Assembly: GCA_903862425.1 (NCBI GenBank)
Contig: CAIOYC010000039.1
Span: 80,727-144,726 of the forward strand
DNA: 64,000 nt
DNA from: an uncultured Caulobacterales bacterium
Lineage (GTDB): Bacteria; Pseudomonadota; Alphaproteobacteria; Caulobacterales; Caulobacteraceae
Reading direction: 5' to 3'
Shown: positions 25,065 to 34,227 of the stretch, piece after piece
How the letters are laid out: each line of letters starts with the position of its first letter
Position numbering within the stretch: position 1 is the stretch's first letter
Notes under the pieces: model-generated
Database searches by the model: none
The model's input: only the letters and a program-made list of their open reading frames with translations
Told to the model about the DNA's origin: nothing
Program-made: the position numbers and the translations under genes

Positions 25065-26270
25065 ATGAGTAGGGTGCTGGTTATCGGCGCGGGCGGCGTG
25101 GGTTCGGTCGCCGTGCACAAGATGGCGATGAACGCGGACATCTTCTCGTCCATCACCCTGGCCAGCCGACGCCGGGAAAAGTGCGACGCCATCGCCGCCT
25201 CGGTGCTGGAGCGCACTGGCGTCAGCGTGGAAACCGCCGCGCTCGATGCCGACGATGTCGCCGCGACCACGGCTCTGATCGAGGCGGTCAAGCCCAGACT
25301 CGTGGTCAATCTGGCCCTGCCCTATCAGGACCTGAACATCATGGAGGCCTGTCTGGCGGCCGGGGTGAACTACCTCGATACCGCCAATTATGAGCCGCGT
25401 GACGAGGCCAAGTTCGAGTACCGCTGGCAATGGGCCTATCAGGATCGCTTCAGGGAGGCCGGGCTGATGGCCCTGCTCGGCAGCGGGTTCGATCCAGGCG
25501 TCACCTCGGTCTTCGCCACCTATACGAAGAAGCATCTGCTGGACCGGATCGACACCCTCGACATCCTGGACTGCAACGGCGGCGATACGGGCCTTCCCTT
25601 CGCCACCAACTTCAACCCCGAGATCAACCTGCGCGAAGTCACCGCGCCCTCGCGTCATTGGGAGAACGGCGCGTGGGTGGAGGGGCCGGCCCTGGCGCAG
25701 AAGCAGGTGTTCGATTTCGATCAGGTCGGCCCGCGCAACATGTACCTCATGTATCACGAGGAGCTGGAGTCGCTGGTCAAATTCTACCCGGAAATCAAGC
25801 GCATCCGCTTTTGGATGACCTTCGGCGACAGCTACCTCAAGCACCTGGACGTGCTGCAGAATGTGGGCCTGACGCGGATCGATCCGGTGATGTTCGAGGG
25901 CCGCGAGATCGTCCCGATCCAGTTCCTCAAGGCGCTTCTGCCCGAGCCCGCCTCGCTGGGGCCCCTGACCCGTGGCAAGACCAATATCGGCACGATCGCC
26001 AGCGGTACTAAGGATGGCGCGCGCAAGACGGTCTACATAAACAATATCTGCGACCACGAGGCCGCCTATGCGGAGACCGGCAACCAGGCGGTGAGTTACA
26101 CCACCGGCGTCCCGGCCATGATCGGCGCGGCCCTGATGGTCACCGGCCAGTGGAAGGGGGAGGGCGTGTTCAATATGGAGCAGCTCGATCCCGACCCGTT
26201 CACGGACATGCTGAACCAACACGGCCTGCCGTGGCAGATACATGATCTCGACGCGCCGCTGGCCTTCTGA
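25065..26270 (+). CDS. Carboxynorspermidine/carboxyspermidine synthase (saccharopine dehydrogenase family)
   Basis: 401 residues. An N-terminal Rossmann fold (VLVIGAGGVGSVAVHKMAM) and NVNYLDTANYEP-like GVNYLDTANYEP followed by SGFDPGVTSVFA are typical of the Lys9-like carboxynorspermidine dehydrogenase group. It would reductively join aspartate semialdehyde to a diamine (putrescine or diaminopropane) using NADPH. The very next gene is carboxynorspermidine decarboxylase, 8 bases on, which fixes the role in polyamine synthesis. In alphaproteobacteria this route usually yields spermidine or homospermidine-like polyamines. Confidence 0.9.
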   Translation: MSRVLVIGAGGVGSVAVHKMAMNADIFSSITLASRRREKCDAIAASVLERTGVSVETAALDADDVAATTALIEAVKPRLVVNLALPYQDLNIMEACLAAGVNYLDTANYEPRDEAKFEYRWQWAYQDRFREAGLMALLGSGFDPGVTSVFATYTKKHLLDRIDTLDILDCNGGDTGLPFATNFNPEINLREVTAPSRHWENGAWVEGPALAQKQVFDFDQVGPRNMYLMYHEELESLVKFYPEIKRIRFWMTFGDSYLKHLDVLQNVGLTRIDPVMFEGREIVPIQFLKALLPEPASLGPLTRGKTNIGTIASGTKDGARKTVYINNICDHEAAYAETGNQAVSYTTGVPAMIGAALMVTGQWKGEGVFNMEQLDPDPFTDMLNQHGLPWQIHDLDAPLAF

Positions 26271-26277
26271 TCGGACG

Positions 26278-27453
26278 ATGGAGACCCAGGCCGGCGGTCC
26301 CGGCGCCTTCGCCCAGTTCGATCTTCACCGCGTGCCCTCGCCCTGCTTTGTGATCGACGAGGCGGCGGTGCGGCGCAACCTCGCCATCCTCAAGGATGTG
26401 GGCGAGCGCGCGAACGCCAGGGTGCTGCTGGCGTTGAAGGCCTTCTCCATGTGGTCGCTCGCCAGAGTGGTGGGTGAATATCTGGACGGGGTCTGCGCCT
26501 CGGGCCTGTGGGAGGCGCGGCTGGCGCGCGAATTCTATCGCGGCGAACTCACCACCTATTCCCCCGCCTACAAGCGCGAGGATCTGCCGGAAATCCTGCA
26601 CCTGTCCGATACGGTGATCTTCAACTCGCCGGATCAGGTTGCGCGCTTCGCCGACCTGATCGCCGCCGAGCGGGCGGCAGGCGCGGTGTTCGACATCGGC
26701 CTGCGCCTCAATCCGGAACATAGCGAGGCGGAGGTCGCCAAGTATGATCCATGCCAGGCCGGCTCGCGCCTTGGCTTCCCGGTGTCGCAACTGCGGCCCG
26801 AGCATCTTCAGGGTATCGACGGCCTGCATCTGCATGCCCTGTGCGAACAGGGTTTCGAGCCGCTGCAGCGCATCTGGGCCTCGCTGGAGCCTAAGCTGGA
26901 AGGCCGGCTCGGCGGTGTGAAATGGATCAACCTCGGCGGCGGCCACCACGTCACCCGCGCCGACTATGATCGTGAAGCGCTGGTGTCGCTGCTGCGCGGG
27001 ATCACGGAGCGGCACGGGGTGCAGGTTCTGATCGAGCCTGGTGAAGCGGTCGCGCTCGACGCCGGCATCCTCGTCGGCGAGTTTCTGGATACCTTCGACA
27101 ACGGCGATACGCATGTGGCCATCACCGACATTTCCGCCACCTGCCACATGCCCGACGTGATCGAAGCGCCCTACCGCCCGGCCCTGATGAACGAGGCGCA
27201 GAGCGGCGTCACCCTGCGGATCGGCGGTCCGTCCTGCCTGGCCGGCGACATCATCGGCGATTACACCTTCCCGGTCCGGCCCATGTCCGGCGACCGCCTC
27301 GCCTTTCTCGACCAGGCGCACTATTCCATGGTCAAGACCAACACTTTCAACGGCGTGCCGCTGCCCGCCATCGCCCTGTGGAACAGCCGGACCGACGCGC
27401 TGACCCTGGTTCGCCGCTTCGATTATGCCGAGTTCCGCGACCGGTTGTCCTGA
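26278..27453 (+). CDS. nspC: Carboxynorspermidine decarboxylase
   Basis: 391 residues of fold-type III PLP decarboxylases (alanine-racemase barrel). The PLP lysine is in VLLALKAFSMWS; other marks are FNSPDQVARF, SRLGFPVSQL, LHALCEQGFEPL, INLGGGHHVTR, IEPGEAVALDAG, CLAGDIIGDY and the closing FNGVPLPAIALWN. It removes the carboxyl group from the product of the preceding synthase. The ATG at 26278 is chosen over an upstream frame extension that would overlap the synthase. The pair forms a two-gene operon. Confidence 0.93.
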   Translation: METQAGGPGAFAQFDLHRVPSPCFVIDEAAVRRNLAILKDVGERANARVLLALKAFSMWSLARVVGEYLDGVCASGLWEARLAREFYRGELTTYSPAYKREDLPEILHLSDTVIFNSPDQVARFADLIAAERAAGAVFDIGLRLNPEHSEAEVAKYDPCQAGSRLGFPVSQLRPEHLQGIDGLHLHALCEQGFEPLQRIWASLEPKLEGRLGGVKWINLGGGHHVTRADYDREALVSLLRGITERHGVQVLIEPGEAVALDAGILVGEFLDTFDNGDTHVAITDISATCHMPDVIEAPYRPALMNEAQSGVTLRIGGPSCLAGDIIGDYTFPVRPMSGDRLAFLDQAHYSMVKTNTFNGVPLPAIALWNSRTDALTLVRRFDYAEFRDRLS

Positions 27454-27577
27454 TATGCGTTGGTCGGCCCGGTCCGCCGCCCACCCATTGTGAACAGGGT
27501 TTCACTTGCGCCATGAGGGCGGCTAGGTAAGCGTGTCTGATCCTGCGGGGGCGGGATCAGGATCCAAAGAGACGGCC

Positions 27578-28453
27578 ATGCTGCAGATCGACGAACTGAC
27601 CCACGTCTACGCTAACGGGACCAAGGCGCTGGACAACGTCTCGCTGACCATTCCGTATGGCATGTATGGCCTGCTCGGACCCAACGGGGCGGGCAAGTCG
27701 AGCCTGATGCGCTCCATCGCCACCCTGCAGACCCCCACCTCCGGCCAGATACGCTTCGACGACATCGACGTGATCAAGAGCCCCGAAACGCTTCGCCGGG
27801 TGCTGGGCTACTTGCCGCAGGATTTCGGCGTCTATCCGCGCGTTTCGGCCCAGGACATGCTGAACCACATGGCGATCCTGAAAGGCATCTCGAACGCTAA
27901 GGAACGCAAGGCCGAGGTGGACCGGCTGCTCGAACAGACCAATCTGTATGGCGTGCGGGGCAAGGCCCTGGCCGGCTTTTCCGGCGGCATGCGCCAGCGC
28001 TTCGGCATCGCCCAGGCCCTGCTCGGCGGACCCAAGCTGATCATCGTCGATGAGCCCACCGCCGGCCTCGATCCGGAAGAGCGCAACCGCTTCCTGAACC
28101 TGCTCGCCGAGATCGGCGAGAACGTGGTGGTGATCCTGTCCACCCACATCGTCGAGGACGTGGCGGACCTGTGCCCGCAGATGGCGATCATCGCCTCGGG
28201 CCGGATCGTGCGCACGGGCGCGCCGCTCGATCTGATGAAGCAGCTCGACGGCCATATCTGGACCAAGACCGTGGACAAGGACGCGCTGCCGGCGCTGCGC
28301 GAAAAGTATCAGGTGATCTCCACCCGTCTCTTCGCCGGGCGCACCGTGATCCACGTCTATTCCGACACCGATCCCGGCGACGGGTTCGAGGCGCACAGGG
28401 GCGGGCTGGAGGATGTCTACTTCTCCGCCCTGCATACCGCGCGCGCAGCCTGA
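27578..28453 (+). CDS. ABC transporter ATP-binding protein
   Basis: 291 residues. Walker A GPNGAGKS (34-41), Q-loop YLPQDFG, signature FSGGMRQR, Walker B LIIVDEPTAGLD and switch H in STHIVED are all intact. The C-terminal 80 residues resemble the extra domain of CcmA/NatA-like exporters. The gene ends 14 bp before a giant permease-aminopeptidase gene and surely powers it. Start at 27578 fits the first conserved beta strand (MLQIDELTHVY). Confidence 0.94.
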   Translation: MLQIDELTHVYANGTKALDNVSLTIPYGMYGLLGPNGAGKSSLMRSIATLQTPTSGQIRFDDIDVIKSPETLRRVLGYLPQDFGVYPRVSAQDMLNHMAILKGISNAKERKAEVDRLLEQTNLYGVRGKALAGFSGGMRQRFGIAQALLGGPKLIIVDEPTAGLDPEERNRFLNLLAEIGENVVVILSTHIVEDVADLCPQMAIIASGRIVRTGAPLDLMKQLDGHIWTKTVDKDALPALREKYQVISTRLFAGRTVIHVYSDTDPGDGFEAHRGGLEDVYFSALHTARAA

Positions 28454-28467
28454 TCCGGGGCCGCGCC

Positions 28468-31400
28468 ATGTTCCTCAAGATCGCCACCTTCGAATTCCGC
28501 TACCAGGTCAAGAACCCGGTCTTCTGGGTGGCGGCGGGGCTGTTCTTCCTGCTGACGTTCGGCGCCACCACGGTGGACACGATCCAGATCGGATCCTCGT
28601 CCAACGTGCACGTGAACTCGCCCTACGCCATCACCCAAGTGCATCTGGTGTGGTCGCTGTTCTTCATGTTCGTCTCCACCGCCTTCGTGGCCAATGTGGT
28701 GGTGCGCGACGACGAGACAGGCTTCGGGCCGATCATCCGCGCCACGCGGGTCTCGCGTTTTTCCTATCTGTACGGCCGCTATATCGGCGCCTTCGCGGCC
28801 GCCGCCCTGGCCTTTCTGGTGGTGCCCCTGGCCATTCTGGTCGGCTCCGCCATGCCGTGGCTGGATCCTGAGAAGGTCGGCGCCTTCCACGCCGAGTACT
28901 ATCTTTACGCCTATGCCGTCTTCGCTCTGCCGACCCTGTTCCTGACTTCGGCGGGCTTCTTCGCCCTGGCCACGGCCACGCGCTCGATGATGGCCACCTA
29001 TGTGGGCGTGGTCGCCTTCCTTATCCTCTACACGGTCGCCCAGGCCCTTACCGCCAAGCCGGAATACATGGTGGGCGTCGCCTATTTCGAACCGTTCGGC
29101 TTCGGCGCCTTCGAGCTTGCCGCCCGCTACTGGACACCCAACGAGCGCAACACCCTGCTGCCGGCGCTGGTTGGGCCGCTGCTCGCCAACCGGGTGGGCT
29201 GGACCCTGGTGGGCCTCGCCTTCCTCGGCCTTGCCGGAATCCTGTTCCGCCCGAGCGCCAAGGGCGTGAAGCAAAACAAGGCCGACAAGCTGCGCACCGC
29301 CGCCCAGATCGCCCCGCGCGCCGCCGCCGAGCCCCGGTCGATCGCCCGCCAGCGCTTCGACGCCGCCGCCCAGTTCGGCCAGTTCCTCGCCCGCGTGCGC
29401 TTCGACTTCGCCCAGGTGTTCCGCAGCCCGGCCTTCTTCGTCCTGCTCGGCCTCGGCATGTTCAACGCCATCGGCGGGCTGTGGTTCGTCAACGGCGGCT
29501 ATGGCGTCGATATCTATCTGGTCACCCGCCAGGCCATCCAGGTGCTGATCGGCGGCTTCTCCTTCATCCCCATGATCGTCTCGATCTATTATGCGGGCGA
29601 ACTGGTCTGGCGCGAGAGCGACCGCAAGACCGGGGAGATCATCGACTCCACCCCCGCCCCTGACTGGACCTTCGTCGTGCCGAAGATCCTGGCCATGGCG
29701 CTGATCTTCCTCGCCATGCTCACAGTGAGCGTGCTCGGCGCCATGCTGGTGCAGGTGCTGAAGCATTGGACCGTGTTCGAGGTCGGCAAGTACGTCTGGT
29801 GGTATCTCGTGCCGCTGACGGTCAGCATCACCCTGTTCGGCATGCTGGCCATCTTCGTCCAGGCGCTGGTGCCTAACAAGTTTGTCGGCTGGGGGGTGAT
29901 GGTCGCCCTGCTGATCGTGCAGATCGTGCTCGGCAATATCGGGCTGGAGAACAACCTCTATCGCTACGGCGCCGGTCCGCTCGGGCCCCTGCCGCAGATG
30001 TCTGATATGAACGGGCTCGGCATCGGCGGCATCGGCGGCTGGTGGTTCCGCCTCTACTGGGGCCTGATCGCTCTGGTGCTGGCCGTGCTGACCTACGCCC
30101 TGTGGCGTCGGGGTGCGGACAGCCGCCTGCGTCCGCGACTTCGCCGCCTGCCGGGCCGGATCCGCGGCGTCACCGCCGCCCTGCTCGCCGTCGGCGTCAT
30201 CGGCGCGGTTGCGGTCGGCGGCTTCATCTACCTCAACACCAAGGTGTGGAACGAGTATCGTACGGCCCGCCAGGACGAGCAGTTCCAGGCCGACTACGAA
30301 AAGGCGCTCCTGCCGTTCGAAAACGTGCCCCAGCCGAAGATCACCGACGTGGTGCTGAACGTCGACCTACATCCGGACAACCTCTATGCGGTGACCAACG
30401 GCGTCTACGTGTTCGAGAACAAGACCGCCGCCCCGATCCGCCAGCTGCACGTGCGCTTCGACCGCGACGTGAAGGTGCGCAGCCTTTCGGTGGAGGGCGC
30501 GCGGCCGGCTAAGACCTACGAGCGGTTCAACTACCGCATCCTCACCTTCGACACTCCCCTCGCGCCCGGCGAGCGACGTCGCCTGTCGTTCCAGACCTGG
30601 GTTGGCCAGAAGGGCTTCAAGAACAGCCGCAACATCACCCGCATCGCTGGCAACGGGACCTTCCTCAACAATCGTGAGATCGCGCCGATCATCGGCATGG
30701 ACCGCGAAAGCCTGCTCACCGACCGCAGCAAGCGGCGCAAGTTCCACCTGCCGCCCGAACTGCGCATGCCCAAGCTCGAGGACGTTTCGGCCCGCCAGTT
30801 CAACCTGATCACCAAGGACGCGGACTGGGTGAACAGCGACATCACCATCACCACCGAGGCGGACCAGACCCCCATCGCGCCAGGCTACAAGATCGCCGAC
30901 GACGTGCATGGCGATCGGCGCACCGCCCGCTTCAAGACCGAGGCCCCGATCCTCGACTTCTTCTCCGTGCAATCCGGCCGCTATGCGGTGAAGACCGAGA
31001 ACTACAAGGGCGTGGCGTTGAGCGTCTATTACCATCCCGAGCACGTGTGGAACGTGCAGCGGATGATCGACGCGCTTAAAGTCGGGCTGGACTACGACCA
31101 AGCGAACTTCTCACCCTACCAGTTCCGCCAGGTACGGATTCAGGAGTTCCCGGCCTATCAGGGGTCCTTCGCCCAGTCCTTCGCCAACACCATCCCCTAT
31201 TCGGAGGATATCGGCTTCATCTTCGACAGCCGCGACCCGGCCAAGATCGACATGGTGACCTATGTCACCGCCCACGAACTCGGCCACCAGTGGTGGGCGC
31301 ACCAGGTGATCGGCGCGCGGGCCCAGGGCGTGACCATGCTGGACGAAACCTTCGCCCAGTATTCGGCGATCATGGCGATGGAGAAGCTCTACGGTCCCTG

Positions 31401-32091
31401 GCAGATCAAGAAGTTCCTCAAATACGAGCTCGACGGCTATCTGCGCAATCGCGGCGGGGAGGCCATCGAGGAGTTGCCGCTCTACAAGGTCGAGAACCAG
31501 GCCTACATCCACTACCGCAAGGGTAGTCTGGTCATGTACCGGCTGAAGGACGAGCTGGGCGAAGACGTGGTCAACCGCGCCCTGCGCCGCCTGCTGCACG
31601 ACTACGCCTTCAAGGGCGCGCCCTATCCCACCTCGCTCGACTTTTTGCAGGATCTGCGCGCGGAGGCCGGCCCCGACCCGGTGCGCCAACAGCTGATCAC
31701 CGACCTGTTCGAAAAAATCACCCTCTATGACCTGAAGGCCAATTCGGCGACCGTGAAGGCGCTACCCGGCGGCAGGTTCGACGTGGCCATCACCGTTCAG
31801 GCGGGCACGACGACCGGCTCCACCGGCAAGGAATACGACGACGGCAAGGGCAAGGTGATCGAACGCCCGTTGCTCGACGAGGCGGTCGATATCGGCCTGT
31901 TCACCGCCGAACCCGGTAAGCCGAAGTTCGGGGCCGAGGACGTGGTGCTGATGCAGCGGGTCAAGCTGAAGTCGGGCGCCCAGACCATACACTTCACCGT
32001 CGACCGCAAACCGAGCTTCGTCGGCGTCGATCCCTACAACAAGCTGATCGACCGCAACTCCGACGACAATCTGGTGGCGGTAGGGAAGTAG
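28468..32091 (+). CDS. ABC-2 permease fused to M1 zinc aminopeptidase
   Basis: 1207 residues. The first 590 or so hold about 13 hydrophobic helices in two ABC-2-like sets (1-260 and 310-590). After a last helix near 565-585 comes a M1 (gluzincin) peptidase of about 500 residues, expected outside the cytoplasm. Its zinc motif is HELGH at 936-940 (TAHELGHQWWAHQVIGA) with the third ligand E960 in MLDETFAQYS, one residue further than the classical 18-residue spacing. A YIHYRKGS-containing segment is typical of the M1 C-terminal catalytic face. The upstream ATPase forms the other half. The fused family is widely distributed but its cargo is unknown. Confidence 0.92.
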   Translation: MFLKIATFEFRYQVKNPVFWVAAGLFFLLTFGATTVDTIQIGSSSNVHVNSPYAITQVHLVWSLFFMFVSTAFVANVVVRDDETGFGPIIRATRVSRFSYLYGRYIGAFAAAALAFLVVPLAILVGSAMPWLDPEKVGAFHAEYYLYAYAVFALPTLFLTSAGFFALATATRSMMATYVGVVAFLILYTVAQALTAKPEYMVGVAYFEPFGFGAFELAARYWTPNERNTLLPALVGPLLANRVGWTLVGLAFLGLAGILFRPSAKGVKQNKADKLRTAAQIAPRAAAEPRSIARQRFDAAAQFGQFLARVRFDFAQVFRSPAFFVLLGLGMFNAIGGLWFVNGGYGVDIYLVTRQAIQVLIGGFSFIPMIVSIYYAGELVWRESDRKTGEIIDSTPAPDWTFVVPKILAMALIFLAMLTVSVLGAMLVQVLKHWTVFEVGKYVWWYLVPLTVSITLFGMLAIFVQALVPNKFVGWGVMVALLIVQIVLGNIGLENNLYRYGAGPLGPLPQMSDMNGLGIGGIGGWWFRLYWGLIALVLAVLTYALWRRGADSRLRPRLRRLPGRIRGVTAALLAVGVIGAVAVGGFIYLNTKVWNEYRTARQDEQFQADYEKALLPFENVPQPKITDVVLNVDLHPDNLYAVTNGVYVFENKTAAPIRQLHVRFDRDVKVRSLSVEGARPAKTYERFNYRILTFDTPLAPGERRRLSFQTWVGQKGFKNSRNITRIAGNGTFLNNREIAPIIGMDRESLLTDRSKRRKFHLPPELRMPKLEDVSARQFNLITKDADWVNSDITITTEADQTPIAPGYKIADDVHGDRRTARFKTEAPILDFFSVQSGRYAVKTENYKGVALSVYYHPEHVWNVQRMIDALKVGLDYDQANFSPYQFRQVRIQEFPAYQGSFAQSFANTIPYSEDIGFIFDSRDPAKIDMVTYVTAHELGHQWWAHQVIGARAQGVTMLDETFAQYSAIMAMEKLYGPWQIKKFLKYELDGYLRNRGGEAIEELPLYKVENQAYIHYRKGSLVMYRLKDELGEDVVNRALRRLLHDYAFKGAPYPTSLDFLQDLRAEAGPDPVRQQLITDLFEKITLYDLKANSATVKALPGGRFDVAITVQAGTTTGSTGKEYDDGKGKVIERPLLDEAVDIGLFTAEPGKPKFGAEDVVLMQRVKLKSGAQTIHFTVDRKPSFVGVDPYNKLIDRNSDDNLVAVGK

Positions 32092-32150
32092 CTCCAAGGC
32101 GGCCCCCATACTGGGCTAGGGTGCCCCGCCTTCCCGGCGTCGTACGTTCG

Positions 32151-32180
32151 CCCTATCCTTCGACAAGCTCCGGATAAAGC
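32151..32180. repeat. Degenerate REP-like repeat copy
   Basis: CCCTATCCTTCGACAAGCTC followed by CGGATAAAGC matches the unit at 4515-4543, with the core TCCTTCGACAAGCTC identical. It lies between convergent genes (ABC-aminopeptidase and dienelactone hydrolase) and could fold as a TATCC/GGATA hairpin. Third copy of the family in this window. Confidence 0.65.
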
Positions 32181-32207
32181 GAAAATTACACGCCGGGCGA
32201 TCGGATT

Positions 32208-33071
32208 CTAAACCAGCGTCTTCTTGTAGAGCGCGCTGAGTTCGGCCCAGGCCTTTTCGGCGCCGGCTTCGTTGTAGACGGCGCTGCCCTTGACGCACCA
32301 GCCGTGGTTGCAGCCGTCATAGACCTCCACGGTCGCCGGGCGGTTTACCGCGGCGAAGGCGGCGCGCAGGGCGTCCTTGGCCTCGGGCTGGGCCTTGTCG
32401 TCGTTGGCGGCCACGGCGCTGTAGAACTGGGCCTTGGTCTTGGGGATCAGCAGGTGCGGGCTGTCCGGCTTCTCGGTGACGAGCGCTGCGCCGTGGAAGG
32501 TGGCCGCGCCCCCGATCCGCCCCGGAACCGCCGCCGCCGTGCGATAGGTCAGCGGGCCGCCCATGCAGTAACCCTGCACCCCGGCCTTCTTCTTCAGGTC
32601 GGTCTGCGGCTGGGCGTCGAGGAAGGCGATTAAGGCCGGCCCATCCTTTGCGGTGGTCTCGCTGGTCAGCGTCGCCATCATCGGGAAGTATTTCTTGCGC
32701 ACCTCGGGCGCGCTGTAATCGGGCTCGGTGGTCGCCTTCATGGAACGGTAGAAGGGGTTCGGCACCAGCACCACATAGCCCAGCGCCGCCAGACGTGCGC
32801 CCATGTCGCGGAAGGCGGGGCGCAGGCCGAACACGTCGGTCCAGATCAGCACGGCGGGGTGCTTGCCCTTGGCCGGATAGAACAGGACGGCGTCGGCCTC
32901 CCCGTCGGGCGTCTTCACCATCACATCCCTGGAGACTACGTCCTCGGCGGCGAAGGCCGGCGCGGCGCTCATGGCGGCCATGGCTGCGGCAGAGAGGCCG
33001 AACACGCGGCGCGAGACGCCCGACGTTTCGGCAGACGGTTCGTTATACTGGTGGATGTCGTCGTCGCACAT
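32208..33071 (-). CDS. Dienelactone hydrolase family protein, Tat-exported
   Basis: 287 residues. A twin-arginine-like signal (SRRVFGLSAAAMAAMSAAPAFAA, about 20-42) suggests export of the folded enzyme. The alpha/beta-hydrolase core has nucleophile C169 in GYCMGG, Asp224 or 225 in AANDDKA and H256 in NHGWCV, the Cys-His-Asp triad of dienelactone hydrolases. Substrate unknown; many exported members are not in catechol pathways. GGAGG is 8 bases before the ATG. It follows rimM by 70 bp on the same strand, where trmD would normally stand. Confidence 0.9.
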   Translation of the reverse strand: MCDDDIHQYNEPSAETSGVSRRVFGLSAAAMAAMSAAPAFAAEDVVSRDVMVKTPDGEADAVLFYPAKGKHPAVLIWTDVFGLRPAFRDMGARLAALGYVVLVPNPFYRSMKATTEPDYSAPEVRKKYFPMMATLTSETTAKDGPALIAFLDAQPQTDLKKKAGVQGYCMGGPLTYRTAAAVPGRIGGAATFHGAALVTEKPDSPHLLIPKTKAQFYSAVAANDDKAQPEAKDALRAAFAAVNRPATVEVYDGCNHGWCVKGSAVYNEAGAEKAWAELSALYKKTLV

Positions 33072-33141
33072 GGCGTTGGCCTCCGGTTTTTCAGCAGCCT
33101 AGGCTGCCGCACGGATTTGGCAATCGCGCGTGTATGACGCT

Positions 33142-33675
33142 CTATTCCTCTGGGGCGGTCTCTTCACCCTCGATCGCCAGCGGTGGATCGACGATGATCA
33201 GGCCTTCGCCGAGCTTCACCTCGGGTACGACGGCGCGGGTGAAGGGCAGGTAGTAGCTGGCGCCCTGGGGCGGCTGGATTTCGAGAAGATCGCCGGCGCC
33301 GAAATTCGGCACGGCCTTGACCTTGCCGAGCGCCGAGCCCGCGGTATCGACCACAGACAGGCCGATCAGGTCGGTGAGATAGAATTCGTCTTCGTCGTCC
33401 GGCGCGGCGAAGGCTTCGCGCGGGGCGTAGAGTTCGAGGCCGCGGAGGGCGTCGGCGGCTTCCTTGGAGGTGATCTCTGGTGCGCTGGTGATCAGCGTGG
33501 CCTTGTGGACGCGCCCACCCTTCAGCGTCAGGGCGGGCGTCCCATCCTTGTTGAGCAAGCTGCGATAGCGCACCAGCGCCATCGGATCGTCGCCGAACGG
33601 GGTGAGGCGAACCTCGCCCTTCACCCCGAACGCGCCCGCGACCCGGCCGACCAGGACAAGTCGCGGACCCACCAT
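33142..33675 (-). CDS. rimM: Ribosome maturation factor RimM
   Basis: 177 residues; helps assemble the 30S head by binding ribosomal protein S19. Marks: LVLVGRVAGAFGVKGEVRLTPFGDDP, then the PRC-barrel half with DDEDEFYLTDLIGLSVVDTAGSALGKVKAVPNFGAGDLLEI and PFTRAVVPEV. An acidic tail (EGEETAPEE) ends it. It starts 3 bases after rpsP, in the conserved order ffh-rpsP-rimM. trmD and rplS do not follow on this strand, unlike the common order. Confidence 0.95.
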   Translation of the reverse strand: MVGPRLVLVGRVAGAFGVKGEVRLTPFGDDPMALVRYRSLLNKDGTPALTLKGGRVHKATLITSAPEITSKEAADALRGLELYAPREAFAAPDDEDEFYLTDLIGLSVVDTAGSALGKVKAVPNFGAGDLLEIQPPQGASYYLPFTRAVVPEVKLGEGLIIVDPPLAIEGEETAPEE

Positions 33676-33678
33676 GGC

Positions 33679-34191
33679 CTAGGCTTCGGCGGTTTCTTCG
33701 GCGGCCGGCGATTCTTCAGCCGCGGCTTCGGCGGCGGGCGCCTCTTCGGGCGGAGCCGCTTCGACTTCAGGTTCCGGAGGGGCGGCGGCCGCAGCGGCGG
33801 CGGCTTCAGCGGCGTCGGCCTTGGCCTGCGCTTCGGCTTCGGCGCGGTCGGTCTCGCGCTGGGCGCGTTCGGCGGCGCGTTCCTCGGCCTTCTTGCCCGG
33901 CTTGGCCTTTGTCGGGTTGTTGCCGGCTTCCCACTTGGCCAGGCCTTCCTTGGCGAGGAAGCGGGCGACGCGGTCGGTGGGCTGGGCGCCCTTGGAGATC
34001 CACTCCTGGATACGCTCGACCTTCAGGGTCACGCGCTGGTCGCCGTTCGGCCCGTCCTTGGGCAGGAGCGGGTTGTAGGTGCCGACCTTCTCGATGAAGC
34101 GGCCGTCGCGGGGCGAGTGGCTGTCGGCGATGACGATCGAATAGTAGGGGCGCTTCTTGGCGCCGCCGCGGGCGAGGCGGATCTTCAGCAT
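33679..34191 (-). CDS. rpsP: 30S ribosomal protein S16 with long Ala/Glu-rich tail
   Basis: 170 residues, about twice E. coli S16. Residues 1-83 are the S16 fold ([53 protein letters not shown]). From about 90 the protein turns Lys/Arg/Glu-rich and then nearly pure Ala/Glu/Pro to the end. Such extensions occur in alphaproteobacterial S16 though this one is long; it is presumably disordered. Located between ffh and rimM in one operon. Confidence 0.96.
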   Translation of the reverse strand: MLKIRLARGGAKKRPYYSIVIADSHSPRDGRFIEKVGTYNPLLPKDGPNGDQRVTLKVERIQEWISKGAQPTDRVARFLAKEGLAKWEAGNNPTKAKPGKKAEERAAERAQRETDRAEAEAQAKADAAEAAAAAAAAPPEPEVEAAPPEEAPAAEAAAEESPAAEETAEA

Positions 34192-34227
34192 AGGTCGTGT
34201 CTTTCGTGATCTTGGAGTTTGAGGGGT

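Noticed and set aside
33094..33107. Perfect 14-bp palindrome GCAGCCTAGGCTGC between rimM and the dienelactone hydrolase gene
   Set aside because: Considered as a terminator, but there is no T-run in the right direction and it has no loop; function not supportable.
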